A DNA stretch of 7,646 bases from Oribacterium sp. GTDB lineage: Bacteria; Bacillota_A; Clostridia; Lachnospirales; Lachnospiraceae. The stretch is from contig SFND01000034.1 of the NCBI GenBank assembly GCA_004554245.1, forward strand, positions 1 to 7,646, given 5' to 3'. Under the pieces are notes generated by a model. That model did not search any database. It worked only from the letters and a program-made list of their open reading frames with translations, and was not told the DNA's origin. This document shows, one piece after another, positions 1 through 6,160 of the stretch (its first letter is position 1; each line of letters opens with the position of its first letter). Position numbers and translations under genes: made by a program.

Positions 1-391
1 TCACATCCGCGGAACGCGCCTGCATGTACTCATCGTCCATATTCGCGAAGATCTCGGCGAAGTTATCGCCGGTGACCGCCACCGCGTACTCCGCATTGAG
101 CTCCTCCGTCTCGATCATCGAGTGGATCGCATCCTGGTAGTCCTCATCCTCGAGCATCATCTGATGCACCTCGAAGATCTGCGCGTTTACCTCACCGACC
201 TCCTGGAGCGCCTTCTCATAGAGCGAGCCGAGCTGGGCCTGCGCCTGCGCCTTCGCATCCTCGAGACGCTGGAGCTCTGCCGCGACATCCTCGACATGCT
301 GGCGCTTTACGATGCCATCACGCTTCTTCAAAACATTGATCGGACCGATCGCCGTTCCCTTATAAACGGACTTTCCGATGTACTTTTCCAT
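1..391 (-). CDS. ptsI: PTS Enzyme I (phosphoenolpyruvate-protein phosphotransferase), N-terminal part, cut by window edge
   Basis: The first 130 codons of Enzyme I, the cytoplasmic kinase that takes phosphate from PEP and passes it to HPr. The start is the ATG at 391, preceded by a GAGGGGAC ribosome site. The protein opens with MEKYIGKSVYKGTAIGP, the usual EI opening. A long charged helical stretch rich in Glu, Ala and Gln follows (about residues 33-70). Then comes the family signature around IFEVHQMMLEDEDY (about 72-85), part of the helical HPr-binding subdomain. The phosphorylated His and the PEP-binding barrel lie beyond the window, so catalytic competence cannot be judged. It follows ptsH by 35 bases and is almost certainly cotranscribed with it. 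The identification is firm; whether this is the cell's only EI or one dedicated to this operon is not shown. Confidence 0.93.
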   Translation of the reverse strand, partial: MEKYIGKSVYKGTAIGPINVLKKRDGIVKRQHVEDVAAELQRLEDAKAQAQAQLGSLYEKALQEVGEVNAQIFEVHQMMLEDEDYQDAIHSMIETEELNAEYAVAVTGDNFAEIFANMDDEYMQARSADV

Positions 392-426
392 TTTCTGTCC
401 CCTCAGATTCTATACCGATCGATGAA

Positions 427-684
427 TTACAGATTTTCCTGGAAGAACTTTTCGAGTGCCTCGAACGCAGCTTCCTCATCCGGCCCCTCGACCTGCACGG
501 TCACCTCATCGCCCTGCTTGACGCCCATGCTCATGATGGCGATCAGCTTACCGGCAGCTGCGGTCTTTCCCTTGCAGGAAAGCGTCACTGCACTCTCGAA
601 CTTCTTTACTTCCTTCACGAGTAATCCGGCTGGTCTCGCATGCAGTCCGAGTTCTTCCTTGATCACATATGTAAATTCTTTCAT
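427..684 (-). CDS. ptsH: HPr phosphocarrier protein with Lys instead of Ser at position 46
   Basis: An 85-residue HPr, the usual family length, which carries phosphate from EI to EIIA. The phosphorylated His15 sits in GLHARPAG (residues 13-20). Ungapped numbering against Bacillus HPr puts Lys at position 46 (AGKLIAIMSMG), where the HprK target Ser46 normally stands. If that holds, this HPr cannot act as the CcpA co-repressor through Ser46 phosphorylation. I chose the ATG at 684 because AAAGGA lies about 9 bases upstream and the protein then begins MKEFTYVI at the normal HPr N-terminus. In-frame ATGs at 720 and 768 would add a non-conserved leader with poor ribosome sites. It lies 250 bases downstream of EIID and 35 bases upstream of ptsI, and serves as the relay link for the operon or the whole cell. 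Confidence 0.95.
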   Translation of the reverse strand: MKEFTYVIKEELGLHARPAGLLVKEVKKFESAVTLSCKGKTAAAGKLIAIMSMGVKQGDEVTVQVEGPDEEAAFEALEKFFQENL

Positions 685-800
685 CTTTATCTGTCCTTTC
701 TTTTCACTGCGTGAGCTCATACGTAAGTCCCCTCTGCAAATAAGCGGGATTCCTGCATACGTCACCATGTCATCTAAGTCATCATGTCAAATAAGTTCTC

Positions 801-829
801 ATTATAAACAAAACTTCCCGCACGGTATA
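801..829 (-). promoter_or_regulatory. possible internal promoter for ptsH-ptsI
   Basis: In the 250-base gap between EIID and ptsH, a perfect TATAAT lies at 801-806 on the minus strand, about 120 bases upstream of the ptsH start. The hexamer 17 bases upstream (824-829, TATACC) matches the -35 consensus poorly. A perfect TTGACA at 785-790 has no acceptable -10 at normal spacing. The gap is unusually long for this operon, so separate or additional expression of ptsHI is plausible but not shown. Confidence 0.3.
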
Positions 830-892
830 GTGCTTTCCGGATCTCGAATTCACTATGCATGCAGGAAGTCTGGATATTTTTTCAGGGGTATG

Positions 893-908
893 CCACAGTT
901 CCCTGTGG
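893..908 (-). other. intergenic hairpin downstream of EIID
   Basis: CCACAG and CTGTGG form a 6-bp stem with a 4-base loop, about 27 bases after the EIID stop. On the minus strand no U-run follows directly (the next tract is ACCCCTGAAAAAA), so it is not a standard terminator in the direction of the operon. It could be an mRNA 3'-end stabiliser or processing site separating the EII transcript from ptsHI. On the plus strand TGTTTT follows it, but no plus-strand gene is nearby. The rest of 685-934 shows only the candidate promoter and the ptsH ribosome site. Confidence 0.35.
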
Positions 909-934
909 TGTTTTATAGAAGTGTATCTCTCTGC

Positions 935-1762
935 TTAGAGAATGCCCAGTGCACCCATCACCATACCGAAGAGGACGATGCCGATCAGCAGGAGATTGGT
1001 ATTGACCTTCTTCTGAACGAGGCTGTAGATGCCCAGCGTAAATACGAATGGAAGCATCTTCGGGATGATGGAATCCAGCATATCCTGGATGACCAGGTTC
1101 GTGCCACCGGTGGAGAAGGTAAGTGGCGTGGTGATGGACACCATGCTGGCTACCATAGCGCCGACGACGGCGAGACCGACGATGGATGCGAAGTGCATTA
1201 CGCGATCCATAAGTCCTTCCTGGTACAGCTTCGCGAGGTATTTATTACCTGACTTGTAGCCGAAGAAGGTTGCATTGTAGGCAAACAGCAGTGACGGAAT
1301 CGCGAACAGCAGTACTGCGAGAATCGGTCCCAGGATGCTGCCCTGCTGTGCGAACGAAAGGCCGATACCGAAGGTGATGATTCGGATGGTTCCCTGGAAG
1401 AAGCTGTCACCGATGCCGGCGAACGGCCCCATCAGACTGGTCTTGATCATGGAGATCGACTCGGTCTGGAACTCACCCTCTTCCGAATTTGCGTTCTGCT
1501 CCTCCATAGAAGCGGCGAGACCCATGATAAACGGAGTCATCTGTGGTGTGCAGTTAAAGAACTCCATATGCCGCTGATATGCTTCCTTTTTTCTCTCCTC
1601 ATCATCTGCATACAGCTTGTCCAGTACCGGTGCCATGCCATACATGAAACCCATGTGCATCTGACGCTCATAGTTCCATGAGCACATGATCGCGAGGGAA
1701 TGCAGGAAGACCTTACGTAAGTCTTTATCACTTACCTTCTTTAATGCTTTCTGATTTTCCAT
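935..1762 (-). CDS. PTS mannose/fructose/sorbose-family EIID membrane subunit
   Basis: A 275-residue EIID, the normal size, which pairs with EIIC in the membrane to form the sugar channel. The N-terminus has the family pattern LRKVFLHSLAIMCSWNYERQ (about 15-34), then a GFMYGMAPVLDKLY segment. The conserved TPFIMGLAASMEEQ (about 76-89) and IKTSLMGPFAGIGDSFFQGT (about 106-125) are also EIID hallmarks. The second half is hydrophobic, with several likely membrane segments including a C-terminal one ending in MGALGIL. Its ATG overlaps the EIIC stop by one base (TAATG), and a G-rich ribosome site lies inside the end of the EIIC gene, so translation is coupled. The operon context suggests fructosamine-type sugars; substrate cannot be read from this subunit. 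Confidence 0.95.
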   Translation of the reverse strand: MENQKALKKVSDKDLRKVFLHSLAIMCSWNYERQMHMGFMYGMAPVLDKLYADDEERKKEAYQRHMEFFNCTPQMTPFIMGLAASMEEQNANSEEGEFQTESISMIKTSLMGPFAGIGDSFFQGTIRIITFGIGLSFAQQGSILGPILAVLLFAIPSLLFAYNATFFGYKSGNKYLAKLYQEGLMDRVMHFASIVGLAVVGAMVASMVSITTPLTFSTGGTNLVIQDMLDSIIPKMLPFVFTLGIYSLVQKKVNTNLLLIGIVLFGMVMGALGIL

Positions 1763-2505
1763 TATGCATTTGCCCCCTTTCCATACAGAACCCTATCCAG
1801 GATGAATGCCAGGATCGCGGCGAACATGGTCACACCGATCAGGCTGAGACCGGAATATGCGACGATCAGGAAGCCGAGGAGGAAGTACGGGAACATCTTC
1901 TTCGACAGCATTGAACTCAGCAGCATCGCAAATCCGAGCGCGGACAAGAGGTTACCGGCGACGGTGAGTCCGTTGGTGATGACTTCCGGAATCGCAGCTA
2001 CCAGATTTGAAACCAGGTCGGTACCGAAGTAAACCGTCAGGAAAATCGGGATGAAGTAAACCAGCGCGTTAAATCCGAAGGACCACCAGAGGTGGATATG
2101 AATCGCCTTCTTGAACTGTCCGTTCTCGATGGCCTTATCCGCTACATGGGAGAACTGCGCGATCACCATTCGCATGATGACGCTCAGGAACTCGCCAATG
2201 ACGGCGACCGGAACGGCGATGGTCAGTGCCGCCTCGGTGGAGGCACCAGAAAGAATCGCAAATGCAGTGGCGATGATACTTCCGAACTGCATGTTTGGTG
2301 GTCCGGCTGCTCCGATCGCTACAAATCCCATGGAAATAAGTTCCAGGGATGCACCTAAAATTACACCCTGTCTGACATCGCCTAATACGAGGCCTGCCAG
2401 TGTACTCAGGATCAGTGGTCTGCCGATGTTCTGACGTCCGATCAATCTGGAGTCGATGACACCGACGATACCAACTAAACCGAGTAAGATCGCTTTAATC
2501 AGCAT
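1762..2505 (-). CDS. PTS mannose/fructose/sorbose-family EIIC membrane subunit
   Basis: A 247-residue integral membrane protein, somewhat short but within the EIIC range. It begins with a hydrophobic segment (LIKAILLGLVGIVGVID) and carries the family's conserved core around GASLELISMGFVAIGAA and GPPNMQFGSIIATAFAI (about residues 51-85). Several further hydrophobic stretches follow, ending in a short basic tail (YGKGANA). EIIC and EIID together form the translocation path for the sugar phosphorylated by EIIB. The start at 2505 has an excellent AAAGGAGAT ribosome site 5 bases upstream. The gene begins 15 bases after EIIB and runs into EIID with a 1-base overlap. Sequence alone does not separate a fructosamine from a mannose or sorbose specificity; the deglycase neighbour argues for the former. 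Confidence 0.95.
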   Translation of the reverse strand: MLIKAILLGLVGIVGVIDSRLIGRQNIGRPLILSTLAGLVLGDVRQGVILGASLELISMGFVAIGAAGPPNMQFGSIIATAFAILSGASTEAALTIAVPVAVIGEFLSVIMRMVIAQFSHVADKAIENGQFKKAIHIHLWWSFGFNALVYFIPIFLTVYFGTDLVSNLVAAIPEVITNGLTVAGNLLSALGFAMLLSSMLSKKMFPYFLLGFLIVAYSGLSLIGVTMFAAILAFILDRVLYGKGANA

Positions 2506-2520
2506 ACGACATCTCCTTTT

Positions 2521-2985
2521 TTAATTCTCAAATGATGCATGCTCAATCGGGGAGGATGGCACCATCTGAATATAGATCTTCTTACCCATCGAAATCAGTT
2601 CCTGGGTGGCCTTCAGCTCTGCTTCATTTAAGTACACGGCCTTACCGTACTCCTTCGAACCGGCCTTCTTCGCCACACCGCCATAATTGATTTCAGCTAC
2701 CTCCGGAAGCTCCTTCGCAAGCTGAAGAGCTTCTGCCGGTCCCTTTACGATGATCATGATATTCTTGCTGGCATTCTCATCTACCAGCTTCCGAAGCTGT
2801 GAAAACGGAATGATACTAAGCTCACAGTCCACCGGCTTCGCGATGCTGAGCGCCATCATGCTGATCGGATCATTCGGAACCTTATCATCGGCGACGATGA
2901 TATAGTTGGTGCCTACCTGCTTGGTCCAGGAGAAAATCACCTGGCCATGTAAAAGACGATGATCTACACGAACTAACTTAATCAT
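2521..2985 (-). CDS. PTS mannose/fructose/sorbose-family EIIB
   Basis: A 154-residue cytoplasmic EIIB that takes phosphate from EIIA on a histidine and gives it to the incoming sugar. The active-site loop is VRVDHRLLHGQVIFSW, matching the family's R-[IV]-D-x-R-L-[IL]-H-G-Q-V. His13 is the predicted phosphorylation site. His9 replaces the more common Asp or Glu in that loop, a mild oddity. The following YIIVADDKVPNDP (about 28-40) is also characteristic. The ATG at 2985 overlaps the EIIA stop in an ATGA, and GGAGGAA lies just upstream, so translation is coupled to EIIA. The length is close to the usual 155-165. Family assignment is certain; sugar specificity is inferred from the operon only. 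Confidence 0.96.
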   Translation of the reverse strand: MIKLVRVDHRLLHGQVIFSWTKQVGTNYIIVADDKVPNDPISMMALSIAKPVDCELSIIPFSQLRKLVDENASKNIMIIVKGPAEALQLAKELPEVAEINYGGVAKKAGSKEYGKAVYLNEAELKATQELISMGKKIYIQMVPSSPIEHASFEN

Positions 2986-3404
2986 ACATTTCCTCCATTT
3001 AAAAAGTTGTTGTACAGTACGATGCTCTGGGCTGCACTCTTACAGGTATCATCGAGGTCCAGCTCCTCCCATGTCGTACCGCTCTTCTTCATTGCCATGA
3101 TTTCCAGTACCAGCGGGAGATTTACACCCGCGATCAGTTTTCTCGACGAGCTCATGAATGGTAAGGCGGTATTCGCCGGCGATCCTCCCGGAAGATCCAG
3201 AAGGACGACCAGATTCCGATCCTTATATTTCTCCTCGATCGTCGCACGGATGGCTTCTGAAAAATCCTCCAGCGCCTCGCCGTTTTCGAATGACAGCGTT
3301 CCGAAATCATCCTCGTCGATATCCAGGATCAGCTTCAATGCATCTGCATATCCCTTGCACAATCCTGCATGTGTAATCATCAGCACATCAAATGCATCTT
3401 TCAT
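2982..3404 (-). CDS. PTS mannose-family EIIA
   Basis: A 140-residue EIIA that accepts phosphate from HPr. His12, in VLMITHAGLCKGYADAL, is the predicted phosphorylated residue; most relatives read HG there, whereas this one reads HAG. The second conserved block is VVLLDLPGGSPANTAL (about 65-80), the D-L-x-G-G-S-P-x-N motif that shapes the active site. The standalone EIIA, separate from EIIB, is one of the two layouts of this PTS family. An ATG at 3416 is also in frame, but its ribosome site would touch the start codon. AAGGATGG lies 8 bases upstream of the ATG at 3404, so I prefer 3404. The gene then overlaps the end of the HAD gene by 17 bases and EIIB by 4, so the three are translationally coupled. 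Confidence 0.92.
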   Translation of the reverse strand: MKDAFDVLMITHAGLCKGYADALKLILDIDEDDFGTLSFENGEALEDFSEAIRATIEEKYKDRNLVVLLDLPGGSPANTALPFMSSSRKLIAGVNLPLVLEIMAMKKSGTTWEELDLDDTCKSAAQSIVLYNNFLNGGNV

Positions 3405-4074
3405 GTTTCGTACCATCCTTACTTAATTCTTCTATGATTGGAACAGCCTCTGATAAAGAGGCGATGATTTTTATGGCCTGTCGCTTCTGGACTTCCGTCG
3501 GCGGCATCAGATCCGGCACCATGATGACCGGGATCCTGGCATTCCAGGCTGCCTGGACGCCCACCTTCGAGTCTTCGAAAACCAGTGCATCCTCCGGTGC
3601 TGTATTCATCTTCGCAAGCACCTTCAGGTACGCTTCCGGCGAAGGCTTCCGCTCGACGACCTCATCACCACAGCAGATATAGTCAAAGTACTGTATGAGC
3701 TGTAAGCGAGTCAGGCGCTCCTCCGTCAGTGATCGACTGGTGGCGGTAGCTACCGCACACGGAAGTCCGGCCTTTTTGATGCAGTTCAGGAGTTCCACAG
3801 CACCCGGTTTTGCGGTGAGCTCACGCTCCAGACGCTCTGTTCCATGCTGACGGGCGACTTTCATGAATTCCTCTGTGGAGCAGCGTCCACGGAACAACTC
3901 TTCCATGTAATCATACACTGGCTGTCCACTGCGACCAACCACATTCAGAAAGTCCTCTCTCTTCCAGTCGTCGATCCCGAAGTCTCTTGCCGTATCATAC
4001 CATACATCCTGCCATACCCGCTCTGTATCGAGCAGCAGTCCATCTACATCAAAAATAACCAGTTTAAGCGACAT
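3388..4074 (-). CDS. HAD-superfamily hydrolase (subfamily IA, phosphatase or beta-phosphoglucomutase-like)
   Basis: A 228-residue cytoplasmic HAD protein with every catalytic motif in place. Motif I is FDVDGLLLDT (nucleophile Asp9, acid/base Asp11). Motif II lies in VATATSR (about 108-114), the lysine motif in ERKPSPEAY (Lys143) and motif IV in VFEDSKVG (Glu167, Asp168). The helical cap between motifs I and II (about 16-85) fits subfamily IA, which includes beta-phosphoglucomutase, YcjU and small sugar-phosphate phosphatases. It sits between the deglycase and EIIA, with an AGAGGA ribosome site before the ATG at 4074. A role on a sugar phosphate from this pathway is likely: dephosphorylating an accumulating intermediate or isomerising a product. 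Motifs alone cannot separate phosphatase from mutase, so the substrate remains unassigned. Confidence 0.9.
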   Translation of the reverse strand: MSLKLVIFDVDGLLLDTERVWQDVWYDTARDFGIDDWKREDFLNVVGRSGQPVYDYMEELFRGRCSTEEFMKVARQHGTERLERELTAKPGAVELLNCIKKAGLPCAVATATSRSLTEERLTRLQLIQYFDYICCGDEVVERKPSPEAYLKVLAKMNTAPEDALVFEDSKVGVQAAWNARIPVIMVPDLMPPTEVQKRQAIKIIASLSEAVPIIEELSKDGTKHERCI

Positions 4075-4098
4075 ATATTTTCCTCTTCGTACTATATC

Positions 4099-5076
4099 TT
4101 AGTACTGCATCTGCCACATGTAACGACGAACATCGAGAGAGTGACCACGCTCGAAGGCGATCGCCTCTACGAAGTGACGGATCACTACGCCGGTAAGGAT
4201 GGCTGCAACATATGGCTTCGCCTCATCAGCTACAGTAGAAAGATCGAGATCCTTCTGATCGAGGACGAGAAGATCCTCTGTAAACTTCTTTGCGAAGTTC
4301 TCTACACGCTCATCGAGGTGTCTGGTGTTACCGATGGACTTTACAAGCATGAAAGGAACATCATAATCGGTTACCTCGAATGGACCGTGGAAGTACTCAC
4401 CGGAGTGGATGCATCCGGAGTTGATCCACTGCATCTCCATGAACCAGCACATCGCGGTGGAGTAAACCTCACCATAGTTGATGCCGCTGCCGATGGTGTA
4501 GATGGTCTTCTCACGCTTGTTGCGCTTCGCCCATGCCTTCGCCTGTGCATCGTACTGTGCCTTCGCCTGTGCAGAAAGATCGGTCAGCTTCTCGAGCTCC
4601 TTCAGGCATACATCCCACTTCGCATCCGGAGCAAGTACGGAAAGAAGGCTGAAAAGTAAGCCGTAAAGGATACCCTTGTTCTTATCAGAATCGCTTACTT
4701 CCTTACCCCAGTCATAGTGAACAGGATACTCTGCTGCCTCCCAGAGTGCAGAACCCTCGAGGTTTGATAAGCAGATCGTAAGGGCGCCCTTGGAACGTGC
4801 AAGCTTCGTTGCTTCTACGGTCTCCGGTGTGTTTCCGGAATGTGAGCAGGAAATCACGACGGAATTCTCATTGAGACGCTTCGGCGTATCATATACGAAC
4901 TCATTCGCGGTGTATACGTGGGAAGGAATCGAACTCTCCTTATCGAACATATACTGTCCAGCCATAAGCACGGCCTGGGATCCGCCACAAGCGACGAAAT
5001 AAACCTCATTGACCTCCTTTCTGGCTTTCACTGCCTCAACGGCGGCCTTAATCTGTGATTCATGTAAGTCTCTCAT
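4099..5076 (-). CDS. SIS-domain fructosamine 6-phosphate deglycase (FrlB/GfrF/FraB type)
   Basis: A 325-residue protein with two SIS sugar-phosphate isomerase domains. The first (about 20-150) contains ACGGSQAVL and ISCSHSGNTPETVEATKLAR, the phosphate-binding Ser/Thr-Gly-x-Thr type loop. The second (about 190-320) contains TIGSGINYGEVYSTA and HSGEYFHGPFEVTDYDVPF. The family hydrolyses Amadori compounds phosphorylated at C6 (fructoselysine-6-P, glucoselysine-6-P or fructose-aspartate-6-P), giving a hexose 6-phosphate and the free amino acid. From memory, Salmonella FraB uses a Glu/His pair 16 residues apart; Glu214 and His230 here have that spacing. It is the first gene of the operon, with AAGGAGGAG before the ATG at 5076 and a promoter at 5133-5160. 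Mannose-family PTS plus such a deglycase resembles Salmonella gfr. GlmS- or AgaS-like activity is less likely given the HGPFE block and the C-terminal RGHSLDVRRYMWQ. Confidence 0.88.
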   Translation of the reverse strand: MRDLHESQIKAAVEAVKARKEVNEVYFVACGGSQAVLMAGQYMFDKESSIPSHVYTANEFVYDTPKRLNENSVVISCSHSGNTPETVEATKLARSKGALTICLSNLEGSALWEAAEYPVHYDWGKEVSDSDKNKGILYGLLFSLLSVLAPDAKWDVCLKELEKLTDLSAQAKAQYDAQAKAWAKRNKREKTIYTIGSGINYGEVYSTAMCWFMEMQWINSGCIHSGEYFHGPFEVTDYDVPFMLVKSIGNTRHLDERVENFAKKFTEDLLVLDQKDLDLSTVADEAKPYVAAILTGVVIRHFVEAIAFERGHSLDVRRYMWQMQY

Positions 5077-5089
5077 AACTCCTCCTTAA

Positions 5090-5113
5090 AATGATAATTG
5101 ATTATATATCATT
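5090..5113 (-). promoter_or_regulatory. AT-rich inverted repeat in the operon leader
   Basis: AATGATA (5090-5096) and TATCATT (5107-5113) form 7-base inverted arms separated by 10 bases, between the promoter and the deglycase ribosome site. This is a reasonable place for a repressor operator. No regulator gene is in the window, and AT-rich DNA often gives such repeats by chance, so the call is weak. Confidence 0.25.
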
Positions 5114-5132
5114 ATATAACTTTATGTGTCTT

Positions 5133-5160
5133 ATTATATACATGTAGTACAAATAAGCAA
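5133..5160 (-). promoter_or_regulatory. sigma-70-type promoter of the PTS/deglycase operon
   Basis: TTGCTT (5155-5160) and TATAAT (5133-5138) are separated by 16 bases on the minus strand, about 57 bases upstream of the deglycase start. Just upstream of the -35 are A/T tracts (about 5161-5190) resembling an UP element. An 8-base palindrome, TACATGTA (5139-5146), lies in the spacer and could be an operator. I looked for the -24/-12 sigma-54 signature expected for LevR/GfrR-controlled mannose-type PTS operons and did not find one with proper spacing. This copy therefore appears to use the housekeeping sigma factor. Confidence 0.6.
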
Positions 5161-5241
5161 GCACTTTTTACTTTTTTATTATAATTTTGCACAATGCCAG
5201 ATATAACCGCGAGTAATCATTATTTTTTTACCATGCGCCAC

Positions 5242-5292
5242 AAAAAAACAGCCCCACTTACGAGCGTCTCAAACGCTTCGCAAGAAGGGCTG
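5242..5292 (-). terminator. Rho-independent terminator of the ywlG-yggS transcript
   Basis: On the minus strand, CAGCCC (5287-5292) pairs with GGGCTG (5249-5254). Inside it a second stem pairs GCGT with ACGC and CTT with AAG around a CTCAA-type loop. TTTTTTT (5242-5248) follows directly. It lies about 140 bases downstream of the yggS stop and upstream of the PTS promoter, so it insulates the PTS operon from read-through. It shares most of its stem sequence with the hairpin at 6933-6969. Confidence 0.85.
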
Positions 5293-5361
5293 GTTCTGTT
5301 CTTACTTCCATCATTTCGTGACGATACGATGGCGATTATTCTGTCTTAAGAATTTCGTAAG

Positions 5362-5425
5362 GGGGTCTGACCCCATAAACTCGAGTTTAGATTCTGTTTA
5401 GAAAAATTTATTGGGGTCAGACCCC
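5362..5425. repeat. REPIN-like element: two inverted GGGGTCTGACCCC palindromes
   Basis: GGGGTCTGACCCC (5362-5374) and its reverse complement GGGGTCAGACCCC (5413-5425) face each other across 38 bases. Each is itself palindromic around one central base. Homology extends inward as ATAAA on one side and TTTATT on the other, one base different in length. A perfect 14-base palindrome, TAAACTCGAGTTTA, occupies 5376-5389. The right arm ends 6 bases before the yggS stop. Two inverted short palindromes is the layout of REPINs, which are mobilised in trans by RAYT (TnpA-REP) transposases. No transposase is in the window. Confidence 0.7.
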
Positions 5426-5431
5426 ATTAAT

Positions 5432-6160
5432 TTACGCCTTCGCGGAGTAATCGCGCGGGCCGTAGATGGCGGTGCCGATGCGGACGATGTTTGCGCCTTC
5501 CGCGATGGCGAGCGGGTAATCGCCGCTCATACCCATGGAGAGGTACTGCATGTCGACGCTGCCGGCGTAGCGCTGTGCGGCTTCCTCGTAGAGTCCGCGC
5601 ATCTTCGCGAAAAAGCGGCGGGTCTCGTCTTCGCTGGCGTCCGCTGGTGGGATCGCCATGAGACCACGGATATCGAGGTGCGGGGTCGTCACGAGCAGGC
5701 GCTCAAACAGAGACCAGAGGCCGTCTGCATTGACCCCGCTCTTACTGCTTTCTTCGCCAATGTTGACTTCCAGGAGGATATCCTGCTGCAGCTCCCGCTT
5801 CGCGGCTTCCTTCTCGATCGCGAGGGCGAGGTGCTCGCTGTCCACGCTCTGGATCAGTGACGCACGGCCGACGACCTTCTTCACCTTGTTTGTCTGAAGA
5901 TGGCCGATAAAGTGGCCCGGCTTCCCGAGGTAGGCGCCCGCATCCGTCTTCTCGACGAGCTCCTGTACGTGGTTCTCGCCGAAGATGTCGATCGGAAGCT
6001 CTGCGCTCGCCCTGACCTCCTCGACGGTACGTGTTTTGCAGGCCGCACAGAGAAGAATCTCCTCCGGCTTCCGTCCTGCACGGATCGCCGCCTCGGCCAT
6101 CGTGCGGCGGATCTCCTCGACCGCCTGCTGCATCCGCTCCATCTGTTCCTGTTCTATCAT
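5432..6160 (-). CDS. yggS: YggS/PLPBP family pyridoxal-phosphate homeostasis protein
   Basis: A 242-residue protein, slightly longer than the usual 225-235, of the single-domain PLP-binding barrel family that buffers PLP and keeps vitamin B6 pools and linked amino-acid metabolism balanced; no catalytic activity is established for the family. The PLP lysine is Lys42 in LLCAACKTRTVEEVR. Other family blocks are IFGENHVQELVEK (about 59-71), GHFIGHLQTNKVKKV, the VDSEHLA block, LLEVNIGEESSKSG, RGLMAIPP and, near the C-terminus, LSMGMSGDYPLAIAEGA and the phosphate-binding end VRIGTAIYGPRDY. The ATG at 6160 overlaps the stop of the upstream mini-ORF (ATGA), with GGAGG 6 bases upstream, so translation is likely coupled. 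Transcription ends at the terminator at 5242-5292 after passing the REPIN-like repeat. Confidence 0.96.
   Translation of the reverse strand: MIEQEQMERMQQAVEEIRRTMAEAAIRAGRKPEEILLCAACKTRTVEEVRASAELPIDIFGENHVQELVEKTDAGAYLGKPGHFIGHLQTNKVKKVVGRASLIQSVDSEHLALAIEKEAAKRELQQDILLEVNIGEESSKSGVNADGLWSLFERLLVTTPHLDIRGLMAIPPADASEDETRRFFAKMRGLYEEAAQRYAGSVDMQYLSMGMSGDYPLAIAEGANIVRIGTAIYGPRDYSAKA

Noticed and set aside
761..790. Promoter using the perfect TTGACA at 785-790
   Set aside because: The hexamer at 16-18 bases downstream (around TGGTGA) bears no useful likeness to a -10 box.
893..910. Plus-strand terminator CCACAG-TTCC-CTGTGG followed by TGTTTT
   Set aside because: No plus-strand transcript exists here; the hairpin is kept only as an undirected structure.
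122..1252. Plus-strand 376-codon frame over ptsI, ptsH and the EIID 3' end
   Set aside because: It is antisense to three well-recognised PTS genes and crosses their boundaries, so it is a shadow frame.
3844..4659. Plus-strand 271-codon frame
   Set aside because: It runs antisense across the junction of the HAD and deglycase genes, both of which have full family motifs.
5161..5240. Sigma-54 promoter at TGGCATTGTGCAA upstream of the deglycase
   Set aside because: The GG and GC elements are only 6 bases apart instead of 10, so the spacing is wrong.
5362..5425. CRISPR-like repeat-spacer unit
   Set aside because: Only two copies, inverted rather than direct, and no cas genes.
5411..5860. Plus-strand open frames over yggS, such as the 149-codon one
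   Set aside because: They mirror the strongly conserved yggS frame on the other strand in high-GC sequence, and carry no recognisable motif.
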